In this document: one piece after another, positions 1 through 10,013 of the stretch
How positions within the stretch are numbered: position 1 is the stretch's first letter
Layout of the letters: every line of letters begins with the position of its first letter
DNA from: Sclerodactyla briareus
Lineage: Eukaryota; Echinodermata; Holothuroidea; Dendrochirotida; Sclerodactylidae
Length of the DNA: 64,000 bases
Assembly (NCBI GenBank): GCA_026419785.1
Contig: JAODTK010005621.1
Coordinates: 62,001 to 126,000, forward strand
Direction: 5' to 3'
Translations under genes and position numbers: made by a program
Notes under the pieces: generated by a model
Database searches by the model: none
What the model was told of the DNA's origin: nothing
What the model saw: only the letters and a program-made list of their open reading frames with translations

Positions 1-279
1 GACCAAGAGGGGGAGAATGTTGTCAGGGAGGATCTAGCTGTTTCTGGAGTACGGGAAGACCTATGTGGGACAGCCATCAGCCCCAGTGTCCCTGCTTGGA
101 TGTGGGAAAGGAGAAGAGTCCTATTTCAGCTATATGTTACGGTTGTGGCACTCAAGGGAGAATATGGTGATTTATTAATACACTCAACTATTTGATAAAG
201 ATTATGTACATTTATGGAGGTATTTAGGATTGGTAGATGGTTTTCACTTCCGAGCCTTAATGTCTTCACAATCGTTTAG

Positions 280-430
280 TTCACTTCGAGCTCGGATCAA
301 GAAGTGGCTCCCCCAGCCACAACAGCGCCCCCACACCAACAGTCACCCCCACCAGCGGCATCGCAACTACACCAGGGAGGAACAGACATCCTGTACTCCT
401 ACTCTCTGCCCTCAAGATGCATGGCAAGAA
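280..430 (+). CDS. PRRC2: PRRC2 candidate N-terminal exon (Pro/Gln-rich)
   Basis: Candidate internal exon between an acceptor-like CGTTTAG (ends 279) and a good donor GTATGT at 431. In the frame starting at 280 it reads as a Ser/Pro/Gln/Ala-rich stretch (FTSSSDQEVAPPATTAPPHQ, then more PPPAASQ), open throughout. Vertebrate PRRC2 proteins have a comparable low-complexity Pro/Ala/Gln linker between the conserved N-terminal block and the EFPSLQ block, and the next exon (3037) carries the latter, so position fits. No conserved motif identifies it directly, and its exit phase (1) does not match the next exon without an indel. The start methionine and the conserved N-terminal KYATLSLFNTYKGKS block are not in the window. 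Confidence 0.5.
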
Positions 431-879
431 GTATGTATGATGTAGGACTTGCTCCCCCAACTTCCCCCCAACCCCTTAACCCCACAAACTCCCCATCCAT
501 CGTCCCTCACAACTACTTTCTTGCTCACGTTTCCCTCCTCTTTATTTATAGCTAAGTTGAAACAATTCCAGCTCAGCTTGTAGGGAACGGCAGATCCTGG
601 TGCGTCCTGCCACACAGGATGCTATACCAGATGATGTGTAGAGTAAAACTCCCCCCCTCCCCCTCCCCCCCACTTTTTGTGATCCCTCCTCCTTTCCCAC
701 TCTTCTGTGGTCCCCTCCTCCCTTCCCACTCTGCCTTGTCCCCTTTCTTGACAAAGGATGATTGGAAAGCATGCCCTTCAATGACTTGTGGGGACTGCAA
801 ACCTGAACCTGACCTTTGAAGCATGATGGAGAGATCCTTTGTGGCACCATTTATCCTACCCTGTCCTTTTTTTTTTTTT

Positions 880-953
880 TTTTTTTTTTGAGAGCACTTT
901 TTTAACTTTTGGAGACAAATTCGCCCGCCGCCCCCGGTGTTTTTCGGACGCTG
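880..953 (-). mobile_element. hAT-like element, right-terminal fragment
   Basis: On the minus strand, from 953 downward, the sequence begins CAGCGTCCGAAAAACAC and continues into a G-rich stretch and 'cgaatttg'. This matches the right end of the complete element at 2998 almost base for base. The flanking 8 bases (954-961, tctagact) are not found upstream, so no partner left end was identified. It is read as a truncated or nested copy of the same family. Confidence 0.6.
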
Positions 954-1044
954 TCTAGACTGCATATTGAAGGATGTACGAGTTATTCAATCATGACAGA
1001 TCTCTTCATAATTCAGATTAATTTATGAGCGCTATACAACACAG

Positions 1045-2998
1045 CAGGGTCCGAAATACTTTATCAATTTCGGAGGCTATTTTGAAAAAAAAAATTGCCC
1101 CCCTAAAACTATTTTCGGGGGCTACTTGAGAGCTTTCGGGGCTACTTGAATAAACATTAATTTGTTCAAAATAACCCTCAAAATGGCTATGAATTGCATA
1201 ATTGTATAATGCCACTGTGGTGAGTCACTTATAATGAGCCCTTCAGAAAGGAGGGGGTACGAATTTTCTCTTGCCCAGAGGCTGGGTGATTGGAAGCGGA
1301 GGGTGGACATGGCTTCCAGGCATCATGTGGTCCTCTCGTTAGGCTGCAACCTGCGATGTTACACTATAAATCGCACAGCAAAACAATGGAATCATGTTGT
1401 TCCTTCGTCAGGGTCTGAAATACTTTTTCGATTTTGGGTACTGAAAAAAATTGCCCCTCCCAAAATCAATTTTGGATGCTTTTTAACAGTGCTACTTAAT
1501 AATTATGATAATGATGAAAAACAAAAACAGGGTGACTGCCTACAGTGTTAGTTGTAGCTGCATGGGTGGCAAGCCTGGAGAACAGGGGACATGCCCCCCT
1601 ATTTGATTTCCCACTGTAAACAGTAACTTTTGGGAACTATGCCCCATGCCCCCCCCCCACCCACACCCATATAGAGGAAGATGCCGCTCGTGCGTAGCTG
1701 AGCTAGCTACAGGCTGCAAATGTTTTTTTTTCCCACAAGTTTTAATCATGACGTTAGCAGTGACCTCACCAATGGAGTAGGGCCGGGAGGAAGGCACTGC
1801 TTGTTGTGTTATTTCACAGGTTTACTTTCATAACCATCAAGATTTTACATCCCAGGGATACTGCAGCCTAGATACTCCCAAACCTAGATACTCCCAAATC
1901 TAACCAATACTTTTGACTACTCTGTGAGATTTTCCCTCAAAATCGATATATTCTGGTTTCTGGAGTGCCAGTAATTTGTCCATGTGCTTATCATGTCATA
2001 TTATACATGTCCTGCAGGTGATAATGAGGAATTAATAGCTACGATCACTAAATAGGGTTTGAAAAAATGGTATACTAATTACACAGTGTAGCATAGGGCG
2101 ATTTGACATTAGGCCACCCAGGCAATCTTCCGAATTTTTGGTCCTAATTTCATTTGATTTGGTGTTTGTTAGGTTTGATTTGGCACAAATCTCCTTGTAT
2201 CCTGCTCTAATAGCTTTTTTGCAAGAAATTTGATCAATTTCACATGTTTTGGCAGTGTTACGGCCAAATATTAATGCTAAGAAATCCCAACTAAATTTGA
2301 TAATTTTCCTGCAAAACACCTTGTTTCTGGTGAATTGGACGTCCGATCCTGACCTGCGGCACCGCTGCATCACACATTCGAGTGTCGTATGTACGACGGC
2401 GATCCATGCATCGTTGGGGGAAATATTGAAGTATCGATATGTGACCTTACGGTAAAATTCTTTGGTAAACTAAAAGATGATCGATATTGGTTGGAATATT
2501 TTCAAAACACTTCAAAATGAAGTTAGTCATGTTTTCAGTTAGCAAGGCAATGTTTTCTGGTTTTACATGCAGTATGTGAGCTAGACGTGTATGTCTGGTT
2601 TCATGCCTGGTTTCACGGCCAAAGCATATCTATGCCGTATGTTATAAACTGCTGTGCAGGCAGTGGGAGGTTCAATGCGGTACTCAATGTGTGTAAACTC
2701 ACTGGAATATTTCAATTGATGTACGTGATCACTAATGAAACAGTGGTCTCACAAAACGATCGTGATTCACAGAAATCGTAAACATTTTCGATTGGTATTT
2801 GGCACGAAATCAGAATCTCTTTTTGCTTGTATATACCAATGCTAAATAGAGAATTTTCCAGGGGCGATTTTCTCAATTTTTAACATTTTTTTTTTTTTTT
2901 CGCCCCCCAAAATGTGATTTCGAGCAAGACTCTTTTTCCTCTCTAAAACATAGCTTCGGGGGCAATTCGCCCTCCGCCCCCGTGTTTTTCGGACGCTG
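1045..2998. mobile_element. Non-autonomous hAT-like DNA transposon with 8-bp TSD
   Basis: Bounded by short terminal inverted repeats: CAGGGTCCGAAA at 1045 and, on the minus strand, CAGCGTCCGAAA from 2998. A perfect 8-bp direct repeat CAACACAG flanks it (1037-1044 and 2999-3006). An 8-bp target duplication with CAG-type ends is characteristic of the hAT superfamily. Subterminal regions of both ends contain a poly-A or poly-T run next to 'ttgcccc'. The 1954-bp interior has no transposase-like ORF, so it is non-autonomous. A second left end of the same family (CAGGGTCTGAAATAC at 1409) lies inside, suggesting a nested fragment. The element stops 38 nt before the next PRRC2 exon. Confidence 0.82.
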
Positions 2999-3036
2999 CA
3001 ACACAGGCTCCCAAACCTATTTCTTCCTTGCCACAG

Positions 3037-3181
3037 TGAATCCACATATGCGACAACCTATCAACCCTATGGACCGGAGTTCCCCACGTTAGGGGCTGGA
3101 GACCCACCAGAATCGGAAGGGAGGGAGAGCCAGCCACCGCCGGAGCCACAATACGCCCTGGGCCCAGTCTAAGACCACAGA
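3037..3181 (+). CDS. PRRC2: PRRC2 exon: EFPSL block to GPSLRPQN
   Basis: Acceptor TTCTTCCTTGCCACAG ends at 3036; donor GTAAGT at 3182. The frame GAA TCC ACA TAT... gives TYQPYGPEFPTLGAGD followed by an acidic, Pro/Glu-rich stretch and ALGP. A single missing base in a C run at ~3163-3166 then puts SLRPQ in another frame. Human PRRC2C has QEFPSLQAAGDQ...GPGPSLRPPN here, and PRRC2A has EEFPTLQAAGDQ...GPSLRPQN. The exon ends in phase 1 (A|), and joining to AC at 14369 restores Asn, giving SLRPQ-N-VASWREGG, an exact fit to the family. The junction and the motif together make this assignment firm despite the frameshift. Confidence 0.87.
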
Positions 3182-3229
3182 GTAAGTTCAGCGTTTGCAC
3201 TGTTCCCATCTAGTTAGTGGCCAAGCTTC

Positions 3230-3330
3230 ATTTCGCTTGCAGCCAGCAGGCTAGTGTTTAATTCCTAGTCGGATCATGCCCAAGACCTACATATGGTGAT
3301 CAGTGACCAACTCTTCCTGTAGAGAAAAAC
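3230..3330 (+). repeat. Degenerate tRNA-derived SINE tail
   Basis: The segment 'gtttaattcctagtcggatcatgcccaagac' resembles the B-box region and body of the better-preserved tRNA-like SINE at 40231-40420 ('gttcgattcctggtagggtcataccaaagac'). The A-box side is not recognisable, so this is a decayed or truncated copy. Confidence 0.4.
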
Positions 3331-3916
3331 AGTGCCTCACGGCTGAAACAGAAAGAGGGAGGGAACTGGAGTATGCTAGTAGTAGTAGGCTGTAGTAGAT
3401 AGGCCCATGGGATTTCTCCTGACCATTGTTAATGGGATCAACTCTCTATAGCATGTTTCAATTCCTTACAACATTCATGGATGCAACAGGCTCCTACTTT
3501 GTCAACTCTCCTACTTTTTGCCCTTGCCTATCCTACTTCTCCTACATTTTTCTCGACAATCCTCCTTTCTCCTACTTTTTTTTTCAATGTTCGCTCAACC
3601 AAAAAAATCCCACAAAATTGAAGGATTGGTGAGGACTGCCAACACAGTATCTACTAGGGAAATTAAGTCCTTCCCTGAGAGTCTTCAGCTGTACAGTAAA
3701 GATCATTCAGGACCTCTATTCTGGAACTGCTAATGGGAAACCTGTCATCTCCAACCGGACAGATGTCCCAAATGTCATGTTCAAAGAGACTAAATGTGGA
3801 GTTATTTGGTTAATGTTCTAGGGAAGAACACCCATTTGCTCAAAGCACTAAGCCTATGCCGTTAATCTGAATGCCATTCTATCTATATTCATCCCTGTAA
3901 GGATCAATGCATTTTA

Positions 3917-6330
3917 GTTCAAACCAGTTTGACCATTGTGATCCACAGTCCATTCTTCTAGCATCCATCCAGCTATCCATCCATCTATCCCCCATCTGTC
4001 CATCTCCCCATCCCCATCCATCCAGCCATCTCTCCATCCCCTCTATCCCTCCCCTCCCGCCATCTATCCACCGCCATTCATCCCATCCATTTCCTCTATC
4101 CGTACGATCTATCCAACCCTCCACCACCCATTCCACCTATCCATCTCATCCATCTACCATCCCCATCCAGCCATCTATCCATCCCATCCAGCATCTATCA
4201 ACCCCATTCATCCCATCCTTTCCGCTATCCGTACGATCTATCCAACCAATCCACCCATCCCATCCACTCTATCCATCTCAGCCATTATCCATTCCCAATC
4301 CAGCCATCATCAATTTCCCCATCCCGCATCTATCCACCATTCATCCCATCATTTCTTCTATCCAACCCCAGTCTATCTATCCATCCATCCATCTCCCATC
4401 CAGCATCTATCCTCCCATCCCGCATGGCTATCCATCCCATTCAATCCCAACCATCTCCTCATCCATATGGTCTCCAACCCATCCCATTCATCTATCTAGG
4501 CCGCCCATCCATTTATCACATCTAGCCTCCCATCTATTCATCCATATCATCCATCTGTCCATCCATCCATCTGTCGCATTTCCATCCTGTCTACCCATCC
4601 ACCCCATCCCAAAATGTATCTTCGCCTACAAAGTGCATTAGATGTCATAATTTCCTCGCTTGGTGGGTTTTCAGCTTGGTCACATAGTGGTTTAGTTGCG
4701 TCAGTTAGGTCATTGAGTTTGAACCGTAACATTTGGTGAAGCTCTTTCATGGGCCTCCAAATAGTCACAGTTCATTGGACCTCTGAGGCCTCTTTTCTAT
4801 GTTGAATGTTAAAGGTCATTGAAGGGGCATCATAGACCTCGGTGTGAAATTGTCTTTCTCTGGCCATTCTTTGATGGATGCGGACCAAATGTGGACACAT
4901 GTCATTGACTCCTGGGGCAGCTTTGACCCTCTAAGGTCAAAGGTCATGAAGAGCACCAGGGGTCATCGTGTGAATTACCTTTTCGGGCCCAATTGTTCAT
5001 TCTTTGAATGGATGAATCCTTGGATGTTGACCAGGTGAAGATCCGCCCTTAGAGGTCATTAAGGGGCCACTAGCCATTGTGTTGATTGCTGTTTATCTGC
5101 CGCTCAATTACAGTCTTCTGTGTGTACTGTTTGAGCCAATAAATAGGTACAATATGAATGCTGGGGCAATCTTTGACCTTGTCATGGTCAAGTCAAGGTC
5201 ATTGGGGACAATGGGCCATTAGGTGAAATTGCCTTCTTGCCCCCAAAAATATCTTTTCCTTCGATTGGATTTTACCCCCATGTGGCCACAAGTTCATGTG
5301 ATTACTGGGGTAAACATCAGCCATGGTAAATGTTAAGGGATCCATAGGCGATTATGTTGGTAAATTAAATTTTTTGGCCACCAGATGGTCATTCTTTGGA
5401 TGAACAAGTGTTCCATTGACTGCTGGTCATTGAAATGGCCCCAAACAGCCATGTGTGAATTGCCAATGCATCGCCTGCAAAAGAATACAAGTTCCTTGAA
5501 TTTGTACCATGTTTCTAGGTGTTGCTCGTTCACATGTTTTTTTTTATAAAGAAATCCAATTGAATAGGACGTCAAATTGCTGTTTGTTTGAACATTGCAA
5601 AATGCATCTCTCCTGCACATTGATCTCTTTGCAATGAAATAGTTGGTACATTGGGTGGTTTGAGCCGCTGCACCATTGGTTGCTCTTGTGTGTGTGTAGA
5701 AATGGAATGGAAACATTCGAGAAGTTGAATCAGGCATTGTGTGGATCTTGTGTGGAAAGTAATTGGATGTTTGCCATAACCCATAGTTGACACATTGGTC
5801 TCTTTGCAATGAAATATTTGATACATTTTGTATGGGTTGGGCTTCATCACCATAGGTGCTCTTGTTTGCAAGATTTTACACAAAGTCAAATATATCGAAG
5901 ACTGACCATTGGTGGCCGCAAAGGCAGTTTCACTCAATGTCATCCTTGCATGGTGTTTTTTCAGCCTGGTTACACAGATGTTTGATGCTGTGTCATTGAA
6001 CCATTAGAGTTTAAAACAGAACATCTGGTGGAAAGAAGGGCTGTTCCAACCAGTCGTGTTCATTGACCCGGGGCATCTTTGCCTATATTGTCTGTATTCA
6101 GGCAGCTCACACCGTGTGTCGGTGTCCCATTCCCCTTTCACTTAAAATTTCTTACCTTGGGAATGCTCTGCCTTCCTCCTTTTTTTCCTTCTCCTTACAA
6201 CCTTCAGGCTTGCAAGTGTAATGTCAACGAGTTGTCCTAACTGCTATCTCTTTCACACAATGGCTGATTGTGCCACTTTGTTGCCCTTTGAACTTGACCT
6301 TTATGTGGTCAAAGATCTTCCAGGGGTCAA
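3917..6330. repeat. Interspersed repeat family with AGGTCA phrases
   Basis: Begins with 'agttcaaaccag..tttgaccattgtgatcc', matching a second copy at 33182 ('agctcaaaccagctatgctggttgagccattgtgatcc'). Downstream both share phrases around '(a)gcattagat', 'cattagagtt(t)aaaacag' and repeated TGACCTT/AAGGTCA words. A further internal copy lies at ~5940-6030. It contains a perfect AGGTCAAAGGTCA at 4934-4946. No coding capacity is seen. Confidence 0.6.
3950..4605 (+). repeat. CCAT/ATCC microsatellite
   Basis: About 650 bp of imperfect tandem (CATC/CCAT)n, interrupted by 'ccgtacgatctatccaacc' variants that recur twice. It sits inside the interspersed repeat at the position where the other copy (33225-33235) has only 'ctatctatct', so the tract probably expanded from that seed. 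The long Pro/Ser/His/Ile ORF across it is a composition artefact. Confidence 0.9.
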
Positions 6331-7439
6331 TGACAGACATTGTGTCCCAGTTGGTCAACTTCCATCAGAGGGTGACTGTTCAGGGGCCGGCCCATAATAC
6401 TTCTTTTTACCCGATTTACTGTTTGATGATATTATATGACATCACATCCTGAATCTATAAACGAGCTGAAAGAAGCACCACCCAGGATTTCATGACCAAG
6501 TTTCAGAAAAATCCAATGCACTTGAAAACTGGACTGAAAAAATATTTTGACATCTTACATATAATAGCCTATTGTCCCCTTTAGTTACATTCAACATTTT
6601 CAACCTTCCCAAAGCAAGAAATATCCTAGAGGTCAATGAACATTGATTCCAAGGGAGGTCGCATGGTGGTATCGTTCAAAATCTTGCGACTTGTCAGAGA
6701 GATAAGAACGAATTGGAAGAAAATGCAGGAAAATCATGAACTACTTTTCAACAGCTCTTGCTATGTGACCTCCTACTACATCCAGGTCATATTGCATAGG
6801 TTAAATGAAAATGACCATATAGAAAATCCGGGCTAAGTGAGTGTTGACAGAAAACTACTTGTGAGAATCTCCTACTGTTCATCCTACTTTTCTGATTAAA
6901 ATCCTACTTTCCGCCTACTTTTGGCAAATTTTTTTATTTTTTTCCCCTTTTTTCTCCTGCTTTTTTTTTATGGAGCCTGTTGCATGCCTGAAAATTCCAA
7001 ACATGAATAATTTTCTCGAACATAATCTTGTCATTCATTCGGATTTTCCTAGGAAAGAGTCTAGAGAGCTACTGGATAATTAGCGGGGAAACCAAGTGAA
7101 AAATGTGAGGGAGTGGGTTGTGAATTGTTCCTGTAGGACCATGTTTGCACGCAGAAGATAATATCCATTACTTGTGCTGAATTGAAGGCGGGCTTCATAC
7201 AGACTTCTACTTTATACTGCTAGTGTGGCGGTGGTGACTATGGGATATAATCACCCACCATGATAGTGCTCCCAGATATTCTTCCAAAATCCAGATTAGG
7301 AATGCAAAAAAAACTAGACATGTGTAGGCGGGTAAAACGCCCATGTGTATATCCCGCTTTTGAGCCAACATTGGGAAGAAGTATCTAACACCCCATAAAG
7401 ACCTCCATTATGGTCAGAAACTCTTAAGATAGCCTTCAT

Positions 7440-7990
7440 CCACACGTTTTGTGTAATCCATGGAAGTTAAAAAGAAAAGTCACATAAATTATGCAAATTT
7501 GACCCACCATGGTCTTGAAATGACCCTTAACTTTGCCAAGAACAAATGTAGCCCCTATCCACCAGTTTTGTTCAAATTCGAAAATCTGGCCTCCGATGAA
7601 CTTGCAATGACTCCACATTTTTCGGGAATCAACTATAGTCTCTACCCACCAAGTTTTGTTTAAATCCGACTAATTAAAAATTTGTGCGTAAATTATGCAA
7701 ATTAGCAGCCCCTAGCCTTCCGTGATGACTCACTTCCAACTCCTCCAAAATTTTACTGGAGTGTACATGTGTACCAAGATAAGACATCGATAAACATTTA
7801 AAGATTTAGGGTGCTCTAACGCCCAAAGTTTCCAGCGACGGCGGAGCCTGGGCCGGCGGCATTGTACACACCCAAAACCATAATACCACGGACAATTCCA
7901 GTGCGCGCATATACTTAGGTTGTTAGCCATTTCAAAGTGTCGCAGGGATATAATTAGGTGTAGCATTTCAAAATTTAGGGGTTAAAGTGA
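7440..7990. repeat. Interspersed repeat, 'ccaccaagttttgttcaaat' family, copy 1
   Basis: Contains periodic phrases 'ctatccaccagttttgttcaaattc', 'tctacccaccaagttttgtttaaatcc' and 'aaattatgcaaatt', and ends near 'cacccaaaaccata'. The same phrases in the same order recur at ~15385-15760 and ~17500-17970, each ending near 'cacaaaacc(a/t)ta'. It is a dispersed non-coding family of unknown class. Confidence 0.65.
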
Positions 7991-8179
7991 CTTGATAAGG
8001 TATGTGTAATATACAAACATTTCAAAATCTGAAGCTGTAGTGGAAGACAGAGGGGGTGATGTAAATTAATTTGGTACAGGAAGGTATCATCATCTCTTGC
8101 TTATTGACAAACAAAGTGAGTTTTTTTTTTGGGGGGGGGGGGGGAATTGTCCTGGATGTCACCGAGGTTGCTGCCGTCA

Positions 8180-8340
8180 CCCACTCCACCCCACAGAGAT
8201 GGTTAAGTGGTGAAGTTGTTTGATATCCCGAGATGGTTCTCGGCAGGGCTTTATATGAGGGTGTTGATGTTCTACTTGGCTGAACTAGAAGTGTTCTAAT
8301 AATGGTGACAACCTGCCACCATGCAATAACTGATGACACA
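8180..8340. repeat. Dispersed repeat with TGACAACCTGCCACCAT end, copy 1
   Basis: The phrase 'ggtgacaacctgccaccatgcaataactgatgacac' at ~8305-8339 recurs nearly unchanged at 18111-18144, 20441-20475 and 23830-23861. Upstream of each is a weakly similar segment including 'ggctgaac' or 'gctgagct'. This looks like the conserved end of a short interspersed element. It contains a small TGGTG/CACCA stem. Confidence 0.6.
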
Positions 8341-8739
8341 ATACTAAAAATGAAAATCTTGAAACTACTATGAGCCTGTCCGTGATTACAGTTATGAGAT
8401 GCAATTTGCTCTCTTTCAACCTCTAGGATTCAGGTTGGTTGAAACACAATGAATGCTAATTAACACAACCTCTGATTTGGTGAGAAGTCTAGACTACCGG
8501 TTCTTGAACCCACTTGTGCTTAGTCAGACAGGTGTCATTCATGGTGCTTCAAATTGATATCATTGTGATGCAGGCAGTTTTATGTAAATCATGTGTAGAT
8601 TTGTCGAGTTGATCTAAATTAGCCAGAACTCACAGCTGCATAGTCACGAAGGGTTATTTTAGCTGCGAGATGGGCTCCGTTTGGTGCTCATAAGCAGCTG
8701 TTTGCGGCCCATTAGCTTTTTAAACTCTAATAAATACGA

Positions 8740-9235
8740 TACCATATTCATTCCGCTAAGCTCCCATCTCCCGTAAGCGCCCGCCCAACTATTTTGCGAA
8801 CTCTTGTAAATATAAAGTTGATATGCGCGGCCGAAAAGCCTGAAAATATTTTCCGCTAGCTTCGGCGTTCATGCTAACTCGTGGCAATGGTTAAACGGTG
8901 GCATTGAATATGTGTGCGTGCATTACCATGAGCCCACCCATAGTTTGAGCCTGTTATATGTATAGCGCACTTGCATAGCATATAAACAAGTTATGTTAAT
9001 GGCTGAATGAACAATAGGTTTTGTGAGTTTTATTTATTGGGAAGGGCGGGGAGGGGTGGGGGGGGGGAAAGATGCACTGCATGTGGAAATCACAAACATT
9101 GTACACGTGGTGTAGTCCTGCAAAAATACACTCAAAGCAAATATAAAACAAATTTGAAGTTATACTCTCGTAAGCGCGCCCATCCTGAAACTTTGCAAAC
9201 GCCCTGGGTGGGCACTTAGCGGAATGAATACGGTA
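8740..9235. mobile_element. MITE with ~21-bp terminal inverted repeats
   Basis: Left end TACCATATTCATTCCGCTAAG (8740-8760) and right end, on the minus strand from 9235, TACCGTATTCATTCCGCTAAG differ at one base in 21. The outer TA may be a TA target duplication, as for Tc1/mariner-type MITEs. No ORF of transposase character is present. The interior (~8820-9070) resembles the interior of the hAT-like element at 34517-35674. Confidence 0.72.
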
Positions 9236-10013
9236 CTGGAAAAATGTGTACTATATTCTCAGTGTTATCATAAAATGGGAGCTGGTTCTATTCTCACAAA
9301 AATCACCCCTGATGGTCACTGTTACGCCCTGTTAGTGGTGAAACAGAACGAACATAACCCATTTTCGACTATCTTATCAACTGTTTTTGAAAGGAGGGGT
9401 GAGCGAATATCTTTAAGTAGGATGAGTCATTTTTCTCAGGGGACTTTCCGGGGATTTCCCGTGCAATGTGTGTCTGTGTGGCATTGACAACAATCTTTCT
9501 GGTAATATTTTAATGCAGATGAGCAGTGACTATCAATTGGCATATTCCTAGCAAATATACCGTGATGTTCAATTCCCTCACCTGATAGGAGTGCCCTGGC
9601 AACAAATAGTGAATAGGAGATTTTGGTTCTTAGTGTGAACTCAGCTGGGGAGAGGACAAGTCGAGAGGGCCTAACTGCTCCATATGAGAATGTTAGAGGA
9701 ACTCTCAAGTCTCCCTTGTACAAAATTGAGAATAGAACCCACTGCCCTTGTATGAGGGAGAGGACCCCCTCCCATTCATTACTGGGTGCTGCAGTTTAAC
9801 CAGGAGGTTATAAATTGTAGAATGAGACTTGGAAACATGTACATTCAAGTCAAGGGTGCGAACACTAGGGCGAGGGGTTTGGGGTCGAGGGAAAGTTGTG
9901 ACCCCCAATATATAGTCTTTTGCCCACACAAAACAAGGCTTGTTACTGCTTCGGACCCCACCCTGCTTGCTCTGCCCCCCCCCCCATTGACTACCAACAT
10001 ACCGTCGTGCTTT

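Larger units (their letters stand above)
431..3036. other. Intron with hAT-like insertion and terminal fragments
   Basis: 2.6-kb gap between the first two PRRC2 exons. It holds a pyrimidine-rich tract (~645-735), a poly-T run (~868-889), an isolated hAT-type right end (to 953), the complete 1045-2998 element described separately, and ordinary AT-rich sequence. I see no conserved coding block in it. Short ORFs on both strands here have no recognisable composition. Confidence 0.7.
3481..6985. repeat. 14-bp perfect inverted repeat bounding 3.5 kb
   Basis: ATGCAACAGGCTCC at 3481-3494 is the exact reverse complement of GGAGCCTGTTGCAT at 6972-6985. Both copies face poly-pyrimidine sequence rich in 'ctcctacttt' on the inside. 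They may be the two ends of one element into which the CCAT-bearing repeats are nested, or two fragments of a family whose ends carry this sequence. No clear target duplication is visible. Confidence 0.4.

Noticed and set aside
3907-4641. 244-codon plus-strand ORF rich in Pro/Ser/His/Ile
   Set aside because: It is a direct reading of the CCAT microsatellite; any frame of this array is open.
5333-5943. Overlapping 158- and 123-codon minus-strand ORFs
   Set aside because: They lie in the AGGTCA-type interspersed repeat and contain its repeated phrases; no protein family character.
9007-9219. Small Arg/Gly-rich plus-strand ORF near a G run
   Set aside because: Lies inside the MITE and comes from its G-rich tract.
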